A stretch of 64,000 bases of DNA. Origin: Chitinibacter tainanensis DSM 15459 (lineage in GTDB: Bacteria; Pseudomonadota; Gammaproteobacteria; Burkholderiales; Chitinibacteraceae). Made by a program: the position numbers and the translations under genes. The notes below the pieces were generated by a model. That model worked only from the letters and a program-made list of their open reading frames with translations, was not told where the DNA came from and did not search any database. The stretch covers positions 396,917 through 460,916 of the forward strand of contig NZ_KE386952.1 of assembly GCF_000429785.1 (NCBI RefSeq), given 5' to 3'. Numbering within the stretch: the stretch's first letter is position 1; the number at the start of each line of letters is the position of its first letter. Shown one piece after another: positions 17,003 to 24,449 of this stretch.

Positions 17003-17392
17003 CTAACGGGGAAATCCGGTGAGTATCTCGGTATAAGGCGACTGCCCATACTCGATAAACCACTCAATCGCCCAAGGGCAGCGGGGTAAGGCTAAGCCAA
17101 ACCATCCGCCGCTCAAGCTGTGGAAAAACGGAAAGCCAAGCTGGGCATCTCGGCCAAATGCATCCGCAACCTGCAAGCAACAGCGATATACCCCAGCATG
17201 TATAGACTGCTGAAATAGATCAGGAATAAGCTTGCCGGCTATACCCCTGCCAAACCAGACCGAATCGACCCACGCCTCCGCCTGCTCGGCCCAGCGCACG
17301 GCATCGCCCACCACCCGGGCAGAAGCCGCTTGCGCCGGCCCAACTAAAGCGCCGCCGACCTGCGCGGCATGGTGCGCAGCGCGCCCACCCAA
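17003..17392 (-). CDS. Doubtful 129-residue open reading frame
   Basis: An open frame of 129 codons with no recognised motif. The C-terminal half (FPFFHSLSGGWFGLALPRCPW) looks protein-like, but the N-terminal half is Ala/Gly-rich as expected of chance frames in GC-rich DNA, and a degenerate 49-bp element (17198-17246) lies across its middle. It could be a remnant of a gene disrupted by that element. I give it low confidence and no function. Confidence 0.2.
   Translation of the reverse strand: MGGRAAHHAAQVGGALVGPAQAASARVVGDAVRWAEQAEAWVDSVWFGRGIAGKLIPDLFQQSIHAGVYRCCLQVADAFGRDAQLGFPFFHSLSGGWFGLALPRCPWAIEWFIEYGQSPYTEILTGFPR
17198..17246. repeat. 49-bp element, copy 7 (degenerate left end)
   Basis: ATGTATAGACTGC to GCCGGCTATACCC, 49 bp; left hexamer ATGTAT, right hexamer perfect with the GGCT inner arm. 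Located in the gene-poor stretch. Confidence 0.5.
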
Positions 17393-17513
17393 GGGATGAT
17401 GAATCTCAGCTAAGCAATAGTTAGTGGCTAACTATGTAGCGGTCGCCCGCCCATCCATTGTGGATAAGTAGCAAAAGCCGCGGATTTCAGGCCCGCAGGT
17501 AGAGGTGACAGCC

Positions 17514-17873
17514 TTATGCCGCGACCCGCCGCCAGATTTCGAATTCCAGCCGCTCGCCTTGCTCGCCAAAGCGCTCGTTCTGCCATTCACCCGTGGCGGT
17601 GAGCTGGGCGCGAAAGGCAAACTGGGTGCCCGCAGTGGCGCCCCAGCTGGCGAGCGCAATGGTTTCGACATAATGGCCATCTTGCAGCGTATAGCTGCCA
17701 CTGCCAGCGCTATAAAACTGCCCATCTTGCAGGGTGATAAAGGCAAAACCGGTGGCCGAGAGTACTTTGCGCGCGCTAAGGCGCTGCATATCGTAGGGCT
17801 GCGGCGCCTGACCGGGCTCGGCGATTTCGCCACGTACCAATTCCCAAGTACCTGCCAGTGAGATAGTTTGCAT
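17514..17873 (-). CDS. Hypothetical lipocalin-like beta-barrel protein
   Basis: A 119-residue protein from the ATG at 17873, which follows AAAGGAG; the longer in-frame start reads through a non-conserved leader. The pattern LAGTWELVRGEI near the N-terminus, then alternating beta strands (GFAFITLQDGQFYSAGSGSY, then TLQDGHYVETIAL, and LTATGEWQNERFG), resembles small lipocalin-like/DUF4488-type barrels. No signal peptide, so cytoplasmic. The ligand and role are unknown. It is downstream of the kinase-like gene but separated from it by a hairpin-rich 200-nt insert. Confidence 0.6.
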   Translation of the reverse strand: MQTISLAGTWELVRGEIAEPGQAPQPYDMQRLSARKVLSATGFAFITLQDGQFYSAGSGSYTLQDGHYVETIALASWGATAGTQFAFRAQLTATGEWQNERFGEQGERLEFEIWRRVAA

Positions 17874-17898
17874 GGGTTTACTCCTTTTGAGTAAAAAA

Positions 17899-18095
17899 CA
17901 GCGGATTAACCCGCCACAGATTGATGACAAACCCCACTCGCAAAGCGAGACTCCCCTCAAGGAGGGGACGGGAGGGGTGGGAATAAAACATAAAGGCTGC
18001 TAGTTTCACGCCCTTATTTCCTAGGCTCGGCTTTGCCGAGACTTGAAAATCGTGGTTTTCACTTTGTCAGCAGCCTGCAGCGGATTAACCCGCCA
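17899..18095. other. Hairpin-rich insert between 18-bp direct repeats
   Basis: An 18-bp sequence, CAGCGGATTAACCCGCCA, occurs at 17899-17916 and again at 18078-18095, the second copy containing the stop codon of the phosphotransferase gene. Between them lie four small hairpins: CTCGC/GCGAG (17937-17949), CCCCTC/GAGGGG (17953-17967), CTCGGC/GCCGAG (18026-18040) and GAAAA/TTTTC (18045-18060). An outer stem AGGCTGCT/AGCAGCCT (17994-18001 with 18069-18076) encloses the last two. It may be an inserted structured element or RNA; no known family was recognised. Confidence 0.5.
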
Positions 18096-19026
18096 GGGCG
18101 AGATCCGCGCAGGACTGCTCGTAGCGGGCCAGTTTGTCGGCAAACCACGCTTCGTCGTACCACTGCAGATTCTGGCTGTGCTTCACGTCATCCCACAGCG
18201 AGAAAAACCAGCGCCGCGCTTCAAAGCCGGCTGGCGGGGTGTATTGGGCTAAATACGCCTCCAATAAGCCCAGCTGCGGCGCCACATCGGCGAGGTGGAA
18301 AATATCTTGCTCACGATGTCGGTACGCCACATCGCACGGGTCTAACGCCGCCAGCAGCTCCCCGCTGGTGGGCGAGAACAGAAAATTCCCCGCATGCGGG
18401 TCATCGTGCACCAAGCTGGAGGGCATACCGGCCAGCGGCGCCAAGATGGCCGCGCGCTGCGCCCAAAGCGCCAGCAAGGCTTGCCGCTGCGCGGGGGTAA
18501 ACGGGGAATGTAGGTCGGCCACATAAGCAGCCAGCGGCGCGGTCCAGGCCTCGAAGGCCGGCAACAGCGCGGGATAAAACTCGCCAGCGGGGCCTTCAAA
18601 GCCGCGCGCATCGGTCTGGGCATGCCACGCCGCGAGTAAGGCGACCACCGCTGCAGCGGCGCGCTCAGGTTGCGGCCAGGGGCTAGGCACATCCCACGGG
18701 GCAACACCGGGCAGGCGGTTAAGCAGCAGGGCTTCGCATTCGCGCTCGCCCACCGCCAACACGCCATGCCATAGCGGCGTGGGCATCGCGACAGTTGCGT
18801 GGGGCGTCAGCCGCGCCAGCCCGCGCAGCTCTTTGGCCACCCGGCCGGGCTGCCAGCTGAATTTGAGCACCACTTCGCCAGCCGCACCGGCCAAGATCAC
18901 GGCACAACCATAAAAGCCCTGCACCGCATGCACTACCTGCGCCTCAGCACCATACAGCTGCTGGTAATGCGCCTGCGCAACGTGGGCATAGGCCGCCAAG
19001 GCGGCATCAAGCTCAGGAACTGACAT
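18085..19026 (-). CDS. APH-family phosphotransferase (aminoglycoside/choline kinase fold)
   Basis: About 313 residues from ATG at 19026, chosen because GAGG lies 8 nt upstream; two further in-frame ATGs lie within 24 nt. The kinase fold is shown by ILAGAAGEVVLKFSW (ATP-binding Lys), ALLLNRLPGV (hinge), catalytic SLVHDDPHAGNFLF (HxDxxxxN, with D replacing G in the usual HGD) and AALDPCDVAYRHREQD (metal-binding Asp). Enzymes with this fold phosphorylate choline, homoserine, fructosamine or antibiotics. The substrate cannot be named. It is divergent from the AraC gene of the lipid cluster but shares no clear link with it. Confidence 0.82.
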   Translation of the reverse strand: MSVPELDAALAAYAHVAQAHYQQLYGAEAQVVHAVQGFYGCAVILAGAAGEVVLKFSWQPGRVAKELRGLARLTPHATVAMPTPLWHGVLAVGERECEALLLNRLPGVAPWDVPSPWPQPERAAAAVVALLAAWHAQTDARGFEGPAGEFYPALLPAFEAWTAPLAAYVADLHSPFTPAQRQALLALWAQRAAILAPLAGMPSSLVHDDPHAGNFLFSPTSGELLAALDPCDVAYRHREQDIFHLADVAPQLGLLEAYLAQYTPPAGFEARRWFFSLWDDVKHSQNLQWYDEAWFADKLARYEQSCADLALAG

Positions 19027-19091
19027 CGGCATGACCTCGAACTGAATCAATCAATTTAAACAGCTTGCCAGCCCAGCGGGAATGCTCGAAG

Positions 19092-19123
19092 ATCACCTGC
19101 GATTTGTCCAAAAATCACCTGCG
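19092..19123 (+). promoter_or_regulatory. Direct repeat ahead of the AraC regulator (candidate operator)
   Basis: ATCACCTGCG occurs at 19092-19101 and again, identical, at 19114-19123: a 22-bp period, two helical turns, just upstream of the chosen AraC start at 19134. AraC-type proteins bind direct repeats with about this spacing, so this may be the autoregulatory site. Function inferred. Confidence 0.5.
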
Positions 19124-19133
19124 GGGCGTGGGG

Positions 19134-20024
19134 ATGGCATTGATTTACTACGAGCGGTTTGATTGTGACGACCAAGGCTGGAACCGCCTGGTGGGCGCGC
19201 ACGTGTTTCATCAGCCATCGCACCCGCCCATGCGCGAACGTGGGCTATTTATGTGCGGGATTTCCGAAGCGCGCGGCCATACCGAAATCGAGCGCATTGA
19301 TGCCAATTTTCATGTGCTGCTGTTTTGCCTTGGTGGCAGTGGCGAATTATTTGAAGGCGACCACACCTGGCCTTTTCAGGCTGGCGAGCTGGCAATGCAG
19401 CCCGCCCGCGGGCAGCGCGGTTTTCGCCGTACCGGCAGCGAGCCGATGCATCTGGTGTGGTTTCTGCTGCGCGATGAGCCGCGCTGGGCACATCTGAATG
19501 CCGCGCACTGCTACGTTAAACCCAACCCGCATGGCTGGGCGTTGCACGATGCTGTATCCATGTATCAGCGTGAAGCCCAATACAGCAATGACCGCCAGAG
19601 CTATACCCTGGTGATGCCAGCGCTAGAGTTGCTGTGCCAGCAGCTGGAACGTGCCGTGGGCCCGAGCGAAGCCAGCCCCGGCTGGCCGCAGCAGCTGCAA
19701 GCTTTATTCAACGCCGTAGCGCGCGAGCTGGCCCGCGATTGGCCGCTGGATACGCTAGCCAGCCAGCTGCACATCAGCCCGGCGCATTTGCACCGCCTGT
19801 GTCTGCAGCATCTGGGCATGCCGCCTGGGCAACAGGTGTTTGTGTTGCGCATGCAAAAAGCCCGTGAGCTACTCGCCAGCGGCCTGCCGGTGGGCAAGGT
19901 CGCCAGTCTGGTTGGCTATCAGGAAGTAGCCAGCTTTTCGCGGCGGTTTCGCCAGTATTTTGGCTATTCGCCCAGCCAGAGCCCGCAGCAGAAACCCAGC
20001 CGCGCCCCTACCGAAGGATCGTAA
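19134..20024 (+). CDS. AraC-family transcriptional regulator of the lipid cluster
   Basis: About 296 residues from ATG at 19134 (MALIYYERFDCDDQG); an upstream ATG at 19065 would add 23 residues and overlap the candidate operator. The N-terminal cupin-like sensor (about 20-140) is followed by a C-terminal double HTH: LDTLASQLHISPAHLHRLCLQ, and GKVASLVGYQEVASFSRRFRQ with the typical FGYSPSQ end. The downstream hydroxylase gene starts 8 nt after its stop, so it is probably the first gene and the pathway-specific regulator of the 19.1-24.4 kb operon. Confidence 0.9.
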   Translation: MALIYYERFDCDDQGWNRLVGAHVFHQPSHPPMRERGLFMCGISEARGHTEIERIDANFHVLLFCLGGSGELFEGDHTWPFQAGELAMQPARGQRGFRRTGSEPMHLVWFLLRDEPRWAHLNAAHCYVKPNPHGWALHDAVSMYQREAQYSNDRQSYTLVMPALELLCQQLERAVGPSEASPGWPQQLQALFNAVARELARDWPLDTLASQLHISPAHLHRLCLQHLGMPPGQQVFVLRMQKARELLASGLPVGKVASLVGYQEVASFSRRFRQYFGYSPSQSPQQKPSRAPTEGS

Positions 20025-20032
20025 TACCCGGC

Positions 20033-20812
20033 ATGACTGCGTTCTTTTATGACATTAGCTGGTACGGCATGATGGCCGTGGGGGTGCTGTTTTTTGCGGC
20101 ACTGTATTTGGGCTTTGGGGCGCTCAATCACGCCCTAAGCCAATGGCTGCTGCCTGCGCTGGGCTACGGCGGGCGGCTAGACCCGCGCCCAATTCCGGCC
20201 GGGCAAATCCGCCGTGAGCTGCGCCATTCGGCCCTGGTGGTGTTGCTGTTTGGGGTGGGGATGGTGTTTCCGTGGGGACTGCTGCAGCTGGGCTGGGCCC
20301 GGCTGGCGCCACAGGCCAGCGCCGGGCAGATTGCGCTGGAAATGCTGGCGCTGATTATCTGGAACGAAATCCATTTTTACCTCAACCACCGGCTGCTGCA
20401 CACCCGCTGGCTGCAGCACTTTCACTTACCACATCATCGCTCGGTGGTGACCACGCCGTGGGCCACCTACAGCCTGCATCCGCTGGAGGCCATGATGCTG
20501 GGCAATGTGATTTTGCTGCCGATGGTGGTGCATGATTTCAGTGTGTATTCGCTGATGATGGTGCCGGTATTCAGCATTTTTTTTAATAACATCGGCCATT
20601 CCAATTACGATTTTCTGCCCGATTACCAGCATGACCGCTGGTGGCTCAATGGCGCCCGCCGCCATCATCTGCACCACGCCTGCTACCACGGCAATTACGG
20701 CTTTATGTTTCCGTTTATGGATCGCTGGCTCGGCACCGATTTGCCGCCCGATGCTGCTGCCGAGAAAATCCGCCGTGCGCTGGCCAAAGCAGAGCAGGGC
20801 GATGCTGCTTAA
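20033..20812 (+). CDS. Sterol desaturase/fatty acid hydroxylase superfamily protein
   Basis: A 259-residue integral membrane non-heme diiron oxygenase. Hydrophobic helices (about 10-45, 65-90, 100-115, 150-190) surround the three histidine clusters: HRLLH (119-123), HLPHH (131-135) and HHLHH (211-215), plus CYHGNYG. Such enzymes hydroxylate or desaturate sterols, fatty acyl chains, carotenoids or other hydrophobic substrates using O2. It is the second gene of a tightly packed operon, overlapping the next gene by 11 nt, and likely modifies the acyl chain that the KAS III fusion uses or makes. The substrate is inferred, not known. Confidence 0.88.
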   Translation: MTAFFYDISWYGMMAVGVLFFAALYLGFGALNHALSQWLLPALGYGGRLDPRPIPAGQIRRELRHSALVVLLFGVGMVFPWGLLQLGWARLAPQASAGQIALEMLALIIWNEIHFYLNHRLLHTRWLQHFHLPHHRSVVTTPWATYSLHPLEAMMLGNVILLPMVVHDFSVYSLMMVPVFSIFFNNIGHSNYDFLPDYQHDRWWLNGARRHHLHHACYHGNYGFMFPFMDRWLGTDLPPDAAAEKIRRALAKAEQGDAA

Positions 20813-21683
20813 TCGGCGCGATTCGCAGTCTGTGGCCTATCTGCTCGCCCAGCCGCTGCTGGTAGCACTGCTGTGGCGTGTGCCCATGCACTGGGCGCTC
20901 ACGGCGGTGGTCTATGGGCTGGTGCTGTTTCTCACTCTCGGGGTGGGGGTGATTCACCATAATCACACCCACCGCAAAATGTGGCGCAGCAAGCGCCTAA
21001 ACCGTCTGACCGATCTGTGGATAACCGCCCTGCAGGGCCACCCGACCTTTGTGTTTTACCCGGCGCATATCGCCAACCACCACCGCTACCATCATGGCCC
21101 GCAAGACGTCGCCCGCACCTATCGTTTTGGCGGTGATACCAATCATTTACTGGGCTATTTGCTGCATCCGCTACAGGCGGGCTGGGTGTTGTACCCCTTG
21201 TTTATCCGCTGGCTGCGCCAGCTGCAGCAGCGCCATGCCGGCGCATTTCGCTATTGCCTGCTGCAATACGCCATTGTGCTGCTGCTGTGGGGCACGCTGG
21301 CGCTGATCGATGCGCAAAAAATGTTCTGGCTGGTGGTGCTGCCGCAACTGCATGGCCTGCACTGGTTACTGGCCACCAATTACCTGCAACACGCGCATGC
21401 CGATGGGCATTCAGCGCTGAATTTCGCCCGCAATTTCGAGGGCTGGGTGAACCCGCTGCTGTTTAATATCGGCCTGCACACCGCCCATCATCGCCACCCG
21501 CGCGCGCATTGGTCGAGCCTGCCGCAGCTGCATGCCCAATATCGCCATCACATTCACCCTGCGCTCAATGCCGGCCCTTTGCTGGCCTATATGGGGCGCA
21601 CTTATCTACTTAGCTTGCTGCACCCCCGCTGGCGCAGCCGCAGTCTGATGACCACAGGAACACCGCATGCCGATTCAGTTTGA
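20802..21683 (+). CDS. Membrane fatty acid desaturase (PF00487 type)
   Basis: About 293 residues from ATG at 20802, inside the end of the hydroxylase gene (translational coupling); longer frames upstream are shadows. Histidine clusters typical of acyl-lipid or acyl-CoA desaturases are present: IHHNHTH (51-57), AHIANHHRYHH (88-98), NYLQHAHADGH and HTAHHRHP, the last giving the HxxHH box. Four or more membrane helices are visible (VVYGLVLFLTLGVGV, CLLQYAIVLLLWGTLAL). It introduces a double bond in an acyl chain or similar. It overlaps the KAS III fusion gene by 17 nt, so all are made together. Confidence 0.88.
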   Translation: MLLNRRDSQSVAYLLAQPLLVALLWRVPMHWALTAVVYGLVLFLTLGVGVIHHNHTHRKMWRSKRLNRLTDLWITALQGHPTFVFYPAHIANHHRYHHGPQDVARTYRFGGDTNHLLGYLLHPLQAGWVLYPLFIRWLRQLQQRHAGAFRYCLLQYAIVLLLWGTLALIDAQKMFWLVVLPQLHGLHWLLATNYLQHAHADGHSALNFARNFEGWVNPLLFNIGLHTAHHRHPRAHWSSLPQLHAQYRHHIHPALNAGPLLAYMGRTYLLSLLHPRWRSRSLMTTGTPHADSV

Positions 21684-23568
21684 CCACGTTTATCTGGCCG
21701 CCGCCAGCCATTTTCTGCCGGGTGAGCCGGTGGATAACCAGGCGATGGATGCCTATATCGCCCCACTAAACCGCATTTCGGGGCGAATCAAGCAGCGTAT
21801 TTTGGCCGAAAACGGCATTCAAACCCGGCACTACGCCATTGATGCCAACGGCCACACCCGCTTTAGCCACGCCCAGCTGGCCGCACAAGCGGTGCAGGCT
21901 TGCCTCGCCCAGTCGAACACCCCCTTAAGCGAGATTGGCTTGCTCACGATGGGCTCATCGGGCGGCGATGCGCTGATGCCGGGCTTTGCCAATATGCTGC
22001 AGGGTGAGCTGGGCGCGCCACCGATGCAAACACTTTCCAGCCAGGGCGTATGCGCCGCGGGGGTGAGCGCGATCGAATTTGCCGCGCAGCAAATCGAGCT
22101 GGGCGCGCAGCAACATGCGCTGGCGGTCGCGGCCGAAATGCCGTCGCGGATGTTCAAACGCTCGCGCTTTGCTCCGCGCGGCTATCAAAGCGATTTTGAT
22201 GCACATTTTTTGCGTTGGATGCTCTCAGACGGCGCCGGCGCGCTGCAGCTCTCCCGCCAGCCCTTTGTGCATCAGGGCAATTTGCGCATCAAGCTGAAAT
22301 GGATCCACCAAAAGAGTTTTGCCGGTGATTACCCAGTGTGTATGCAGCTGGGGCTGACCGAAGATCGCAGTAGGTCGTTTCTGGATTTTCCATCGTCATC
22401 CGAGGCCGAAGCCGCGGGGGCGCTGGCTTTGCGCCAGGATATCCGCCTGCTGCCGCATCTATTTGATGTTTGCATTCATGAATACGTCAAGCTGGTTGAC
22501 CAGGGCTGGATCCACTCGACGCAGGTCGATCATTTCCTGTGTCATTATTCCTCGGCCAAATTTATGCCGGTGGTGGAAGAGCTGCTGGCCAAGGCGGGCC
22601 TCACCATCCCAGCCGAGCGCTGGTATAGCAATCTGAGCAGCCGTGGCAACACCGGGGCGGCCTCGATCTTTATTATGCTGGCCGAGTTTTTGCAGCAAAA
22701 AACCCTGCGCGCTGGTGAGAAGATTTTCTGCTTTATCCCCGAATCGGGCCGCATTACCGCCGCGTTTATGCTGTTTGAAGTCGAAGACGCCGGCAGCGAC
22801 ACCAATACCCATCCCAAGTATCAATCTACAGCCAATATATTAGAATCATCCCAGCCATATACCCCAAACATCCAGGCGCCACACAATCCGAGCGAGGCGC
22901 CCGAGCCCTTGCAGCCATTACTCGGCCGGCTGGCTAGTTTGTGGCAGGACTATCGCTCATCAGTGTGGCGCACACCGGTGATTCATCAACTGGTGAGCGG
23001 GCGCTTTGATGTGGCGGCCTATCGCAACTGGACTGCGCAATGGGTACCGCAAGTGCGGGAGGGCAGCCTCTGGATGCGCGAAGCAGTGGCCTCGCTTGAC
23101 GGTGATTTTGCCGCGTTGGGCGCGCTGATTGATCTGCACGCCAGCGACGAGCAAAATGATTTCCAGATTCTGTATCAGGATTATCAAGCCGCTGGCGGTA
23201 CTCAGCCATTAGATGCGCTGCGGCGTAATCCCGGCGGCGAGGCGCTCAATAGCTATTTGCACGCGCTAGCTGCCACGCCCAATCCAGTTGGGCTACTGGG
23301 GGCGATTTATATCATCGAAGGCACCGGCCAGCGTATTGTGCCGGCGCTATTGCCGCTGTTGCGCCAGCAAGTGGCGCTACCGCCGCAAGCCTTTCGCTTT
23401 TTGGAATATCACGGCGCCAATGACGAGCACCACTTGGCACGCTGGCTGGCCGCGGTGGAGATCACCCTGGCCTTAGCCCCCGAGGCCGCTGACGCCATCT
23501 ACGCCACGGCGCGCCGCACCGCGCAGCTGTATTTAATGCAATTTGACCATATTCAGGAGCCGGTATGA
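21667..23568 (+). CDS. Fusion protein: KAS III-type thiolase plus heme-oxygenase-like diiron oxidase
   Basis: A 633-residue protein with two domains. Residues 1-375 are a 3-oxoacyl-ACP synthase III-like condensing enzyme: nucleophile C129 in SSQGVCAAGVSA, H293 in FLCHYSSAKF and N328 in SNLSSRGNTGAAS, with the ESGRITAAFMLFE end. Residues about 415-633 are an all-helical heme-oxygenase-like (TenA/PF14518 type) domain with probable metal ligands H491 in DLHASDE, E551 in IIEGTGQ, and an H582-x3-D586-x2-H589 motif in YHGANDEHH as in diiron oxidases such as SznF and UndA. The linker (about 376-414) is Pro/Ser/Asn-rich, of lower GC, and contains a 49-bp dispersed repeat (22816-22864). Likely role: condensation of an acyl group followed by oxidative cleavage or N/C-oxidation. 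Starts overlap both neighbours (17 and 4 nt). Confidence 0.85.
   Translation: MPIQFDHVYLAAASHFLPGEPVDNQAMDAYIAPLNRISGRIKQRILAENGIQTRHYAIDANGHTRFSHAQLAAQAVQACLAQSNTPLSEIGLLTMGSSGGDALMPGFANMLQGELGAPPMQTLSSQGVCAAGVSAIEFAAQQIELGAQQHALAVAAEMPSRMFKRSRFAPRGYQSDFDAHFLRWMLSDGAGALQLSRQPFVHQGNLRIKLKWIHQKSFAGDYPVCMQLGLTEDRSRSFLDFPSSSEAEAAGALALRQDIRLLPHLFDVCIHEYVKLVDQGWIHSTQVDHFLCHYSSAKFMPVVEELLAKAGLTIPAERWYSNLSSRGNTGAASIFIMLAEFLQQKTLRAGEKIFCFIPESGRITAAFMLFEVEDAGSDTNTHPKYQSTANILESSQPYTPNIQAPHNPSEAPEPLQPLLGRLASLWQDYRSSVWRTPVIHQLVSGRFDVAAYRNWTAQWVPQVREGSLWMREAVASLDGDFAALGALIDLHASDEQNDFQILYQDYQAAGGTQPLDALRRNPGGEALNSYLHALAATPNPVGLLGAIYIIEGTGQRIVPALLPLLRQQVALPPQAFRFLEYHGANDEHHLARWLAAVEITLALAPEAADAIYATARRTAQLYLMQFDHIQEPV
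22816..22864. repeat. 49-bp element, copy 8, inside the KAS III/oxidase linker
   Basis: AAGTATCAATC to AGCCATATACCC, 49 bp; the left hexamer is AAGTAT, the right perfect. It shares GTATC-N7-AGCCAATAT with copy 60842. It is translated as part of the interdomain linker. Confidence 0.6.
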
Positions 23569-24449
23569 GCCATTTTCTGGATGCACCGCACGACCCCCGC
23601 GACCCTAACCCCTGGCAGGCCTTGTATCTCGACCAGAGCACCCCGTTGCCCGAGCCGGTTAAGCGCGCCTGGCTGACGGATTCGGCCTCGCCCTCGCGGC
23701 AATATCTACTGCCACTGGTGCGGCCATTGGCACGGCTGCTGATCATTGTGATTCAGCTGTGCAAAATTGTACTGCCGAAAAAATGGGCCGCCTCCAAGCT
23801 CTTGCACCGCATTCTGGTGTGGGGGCTGAAGGGTTTTGTTTCACCCGAGGCCAACTGGCTGATCTTGCGCCATTTTCACCTTGGCGCGCAGATCATCGAG
23901 TTTGTGGCCCGCAATGCGCCGGTGGAAGTGCCCCTATCGCCACTCAAGCCCGCTGACATCGATGCGCTGGAAGATGAGCTGTTTCTCAAGCACGACCTGA
24001 ACCTATTCAATTTTGTGATTCGCTTAAATCAGGCGCTGCAAGCCAGCGGCCAAACGCTGGCGCCAGTAAATCCGGTGGATTTCAGCATGATTAGCGAGCC
24101 GCCGCTGGCGCTGGCCGATATGCCGCAGGGGCGGCTGAATGGGATTGATCTACAAACGGCTATCGAGATTTTCACCCCGGTGTATCAGCTCTTTCTGACT
24201 GACAATGATTTCTGGCGCGCGGCCAATTCGCTGCAGCTGGATGAAACCATGGGCGTGTATGCCGCCACGATTCTCAATACCCCCCAACACCTGCTGCTAT
24301 TGAATAACAAGCATCCGCTGGTGCCGCTATCCACCCTGCGCGCCGGCCACCGGCTGGTGCTGCATGGCTTATCCACCGAAATGTTACACTGCCTGCTCAG
24401 CCGGCTACGGGCGGAGCAAGAGCTGGCGCAGGCGGGCGAGCAGGGCTAA
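23565..24449 (+). CDS. Unrecognised protein encoded with the KAS III-oxidase fusion
   Basis: A 294-residue protein that starts in the stop codon of the fusion gene (ATGA overlap), so it is co-translated. It begins with SHFLDAPHDPRDPNPW and a Pro/Asp-rich stretch, then a hydrophobic amphipathic region (about 45-75; PLARLLIIVIQLCKIVLP), the motif SPEANWLILRHFHLGAQIIEF, and a helical C-terminal half. I do not recognise the family. The acidic, conserved-looking E/N/H residues in the middle could bind metal, but this is a guess. Its tight coupling argues for a partner or next enzyme in the same pathway. Its last 45 bp overlap the end of the opposite-strand lipoyl-like gene. Confidence 0.75.
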   Translation: MSHFLDAPHDPRDPNPWQALYLDQSTPLPEPVKRAWLTDSASPSRQYLLPLVRPLARLLIIVIQLCKIVLPKKWAASKLLHRILVWGLKGFVSPEANWLILRHFHLGAQIIEFVARNAPVEVPLSPLKPADIDALEDELFLKHDLNLFNFVIRLNQALQASGQTLAPVNPVDFSMISEPPLALADMPQGRLNGIDLQTAIEIFTPVYQLFLTDNDFWRAANSLQLDETMGVYAATILNTPQHLLLLNNKHPLVPLSTLRAGHRLVLHGLSTEMLHCLLSRLRAEQELAQAGEQG

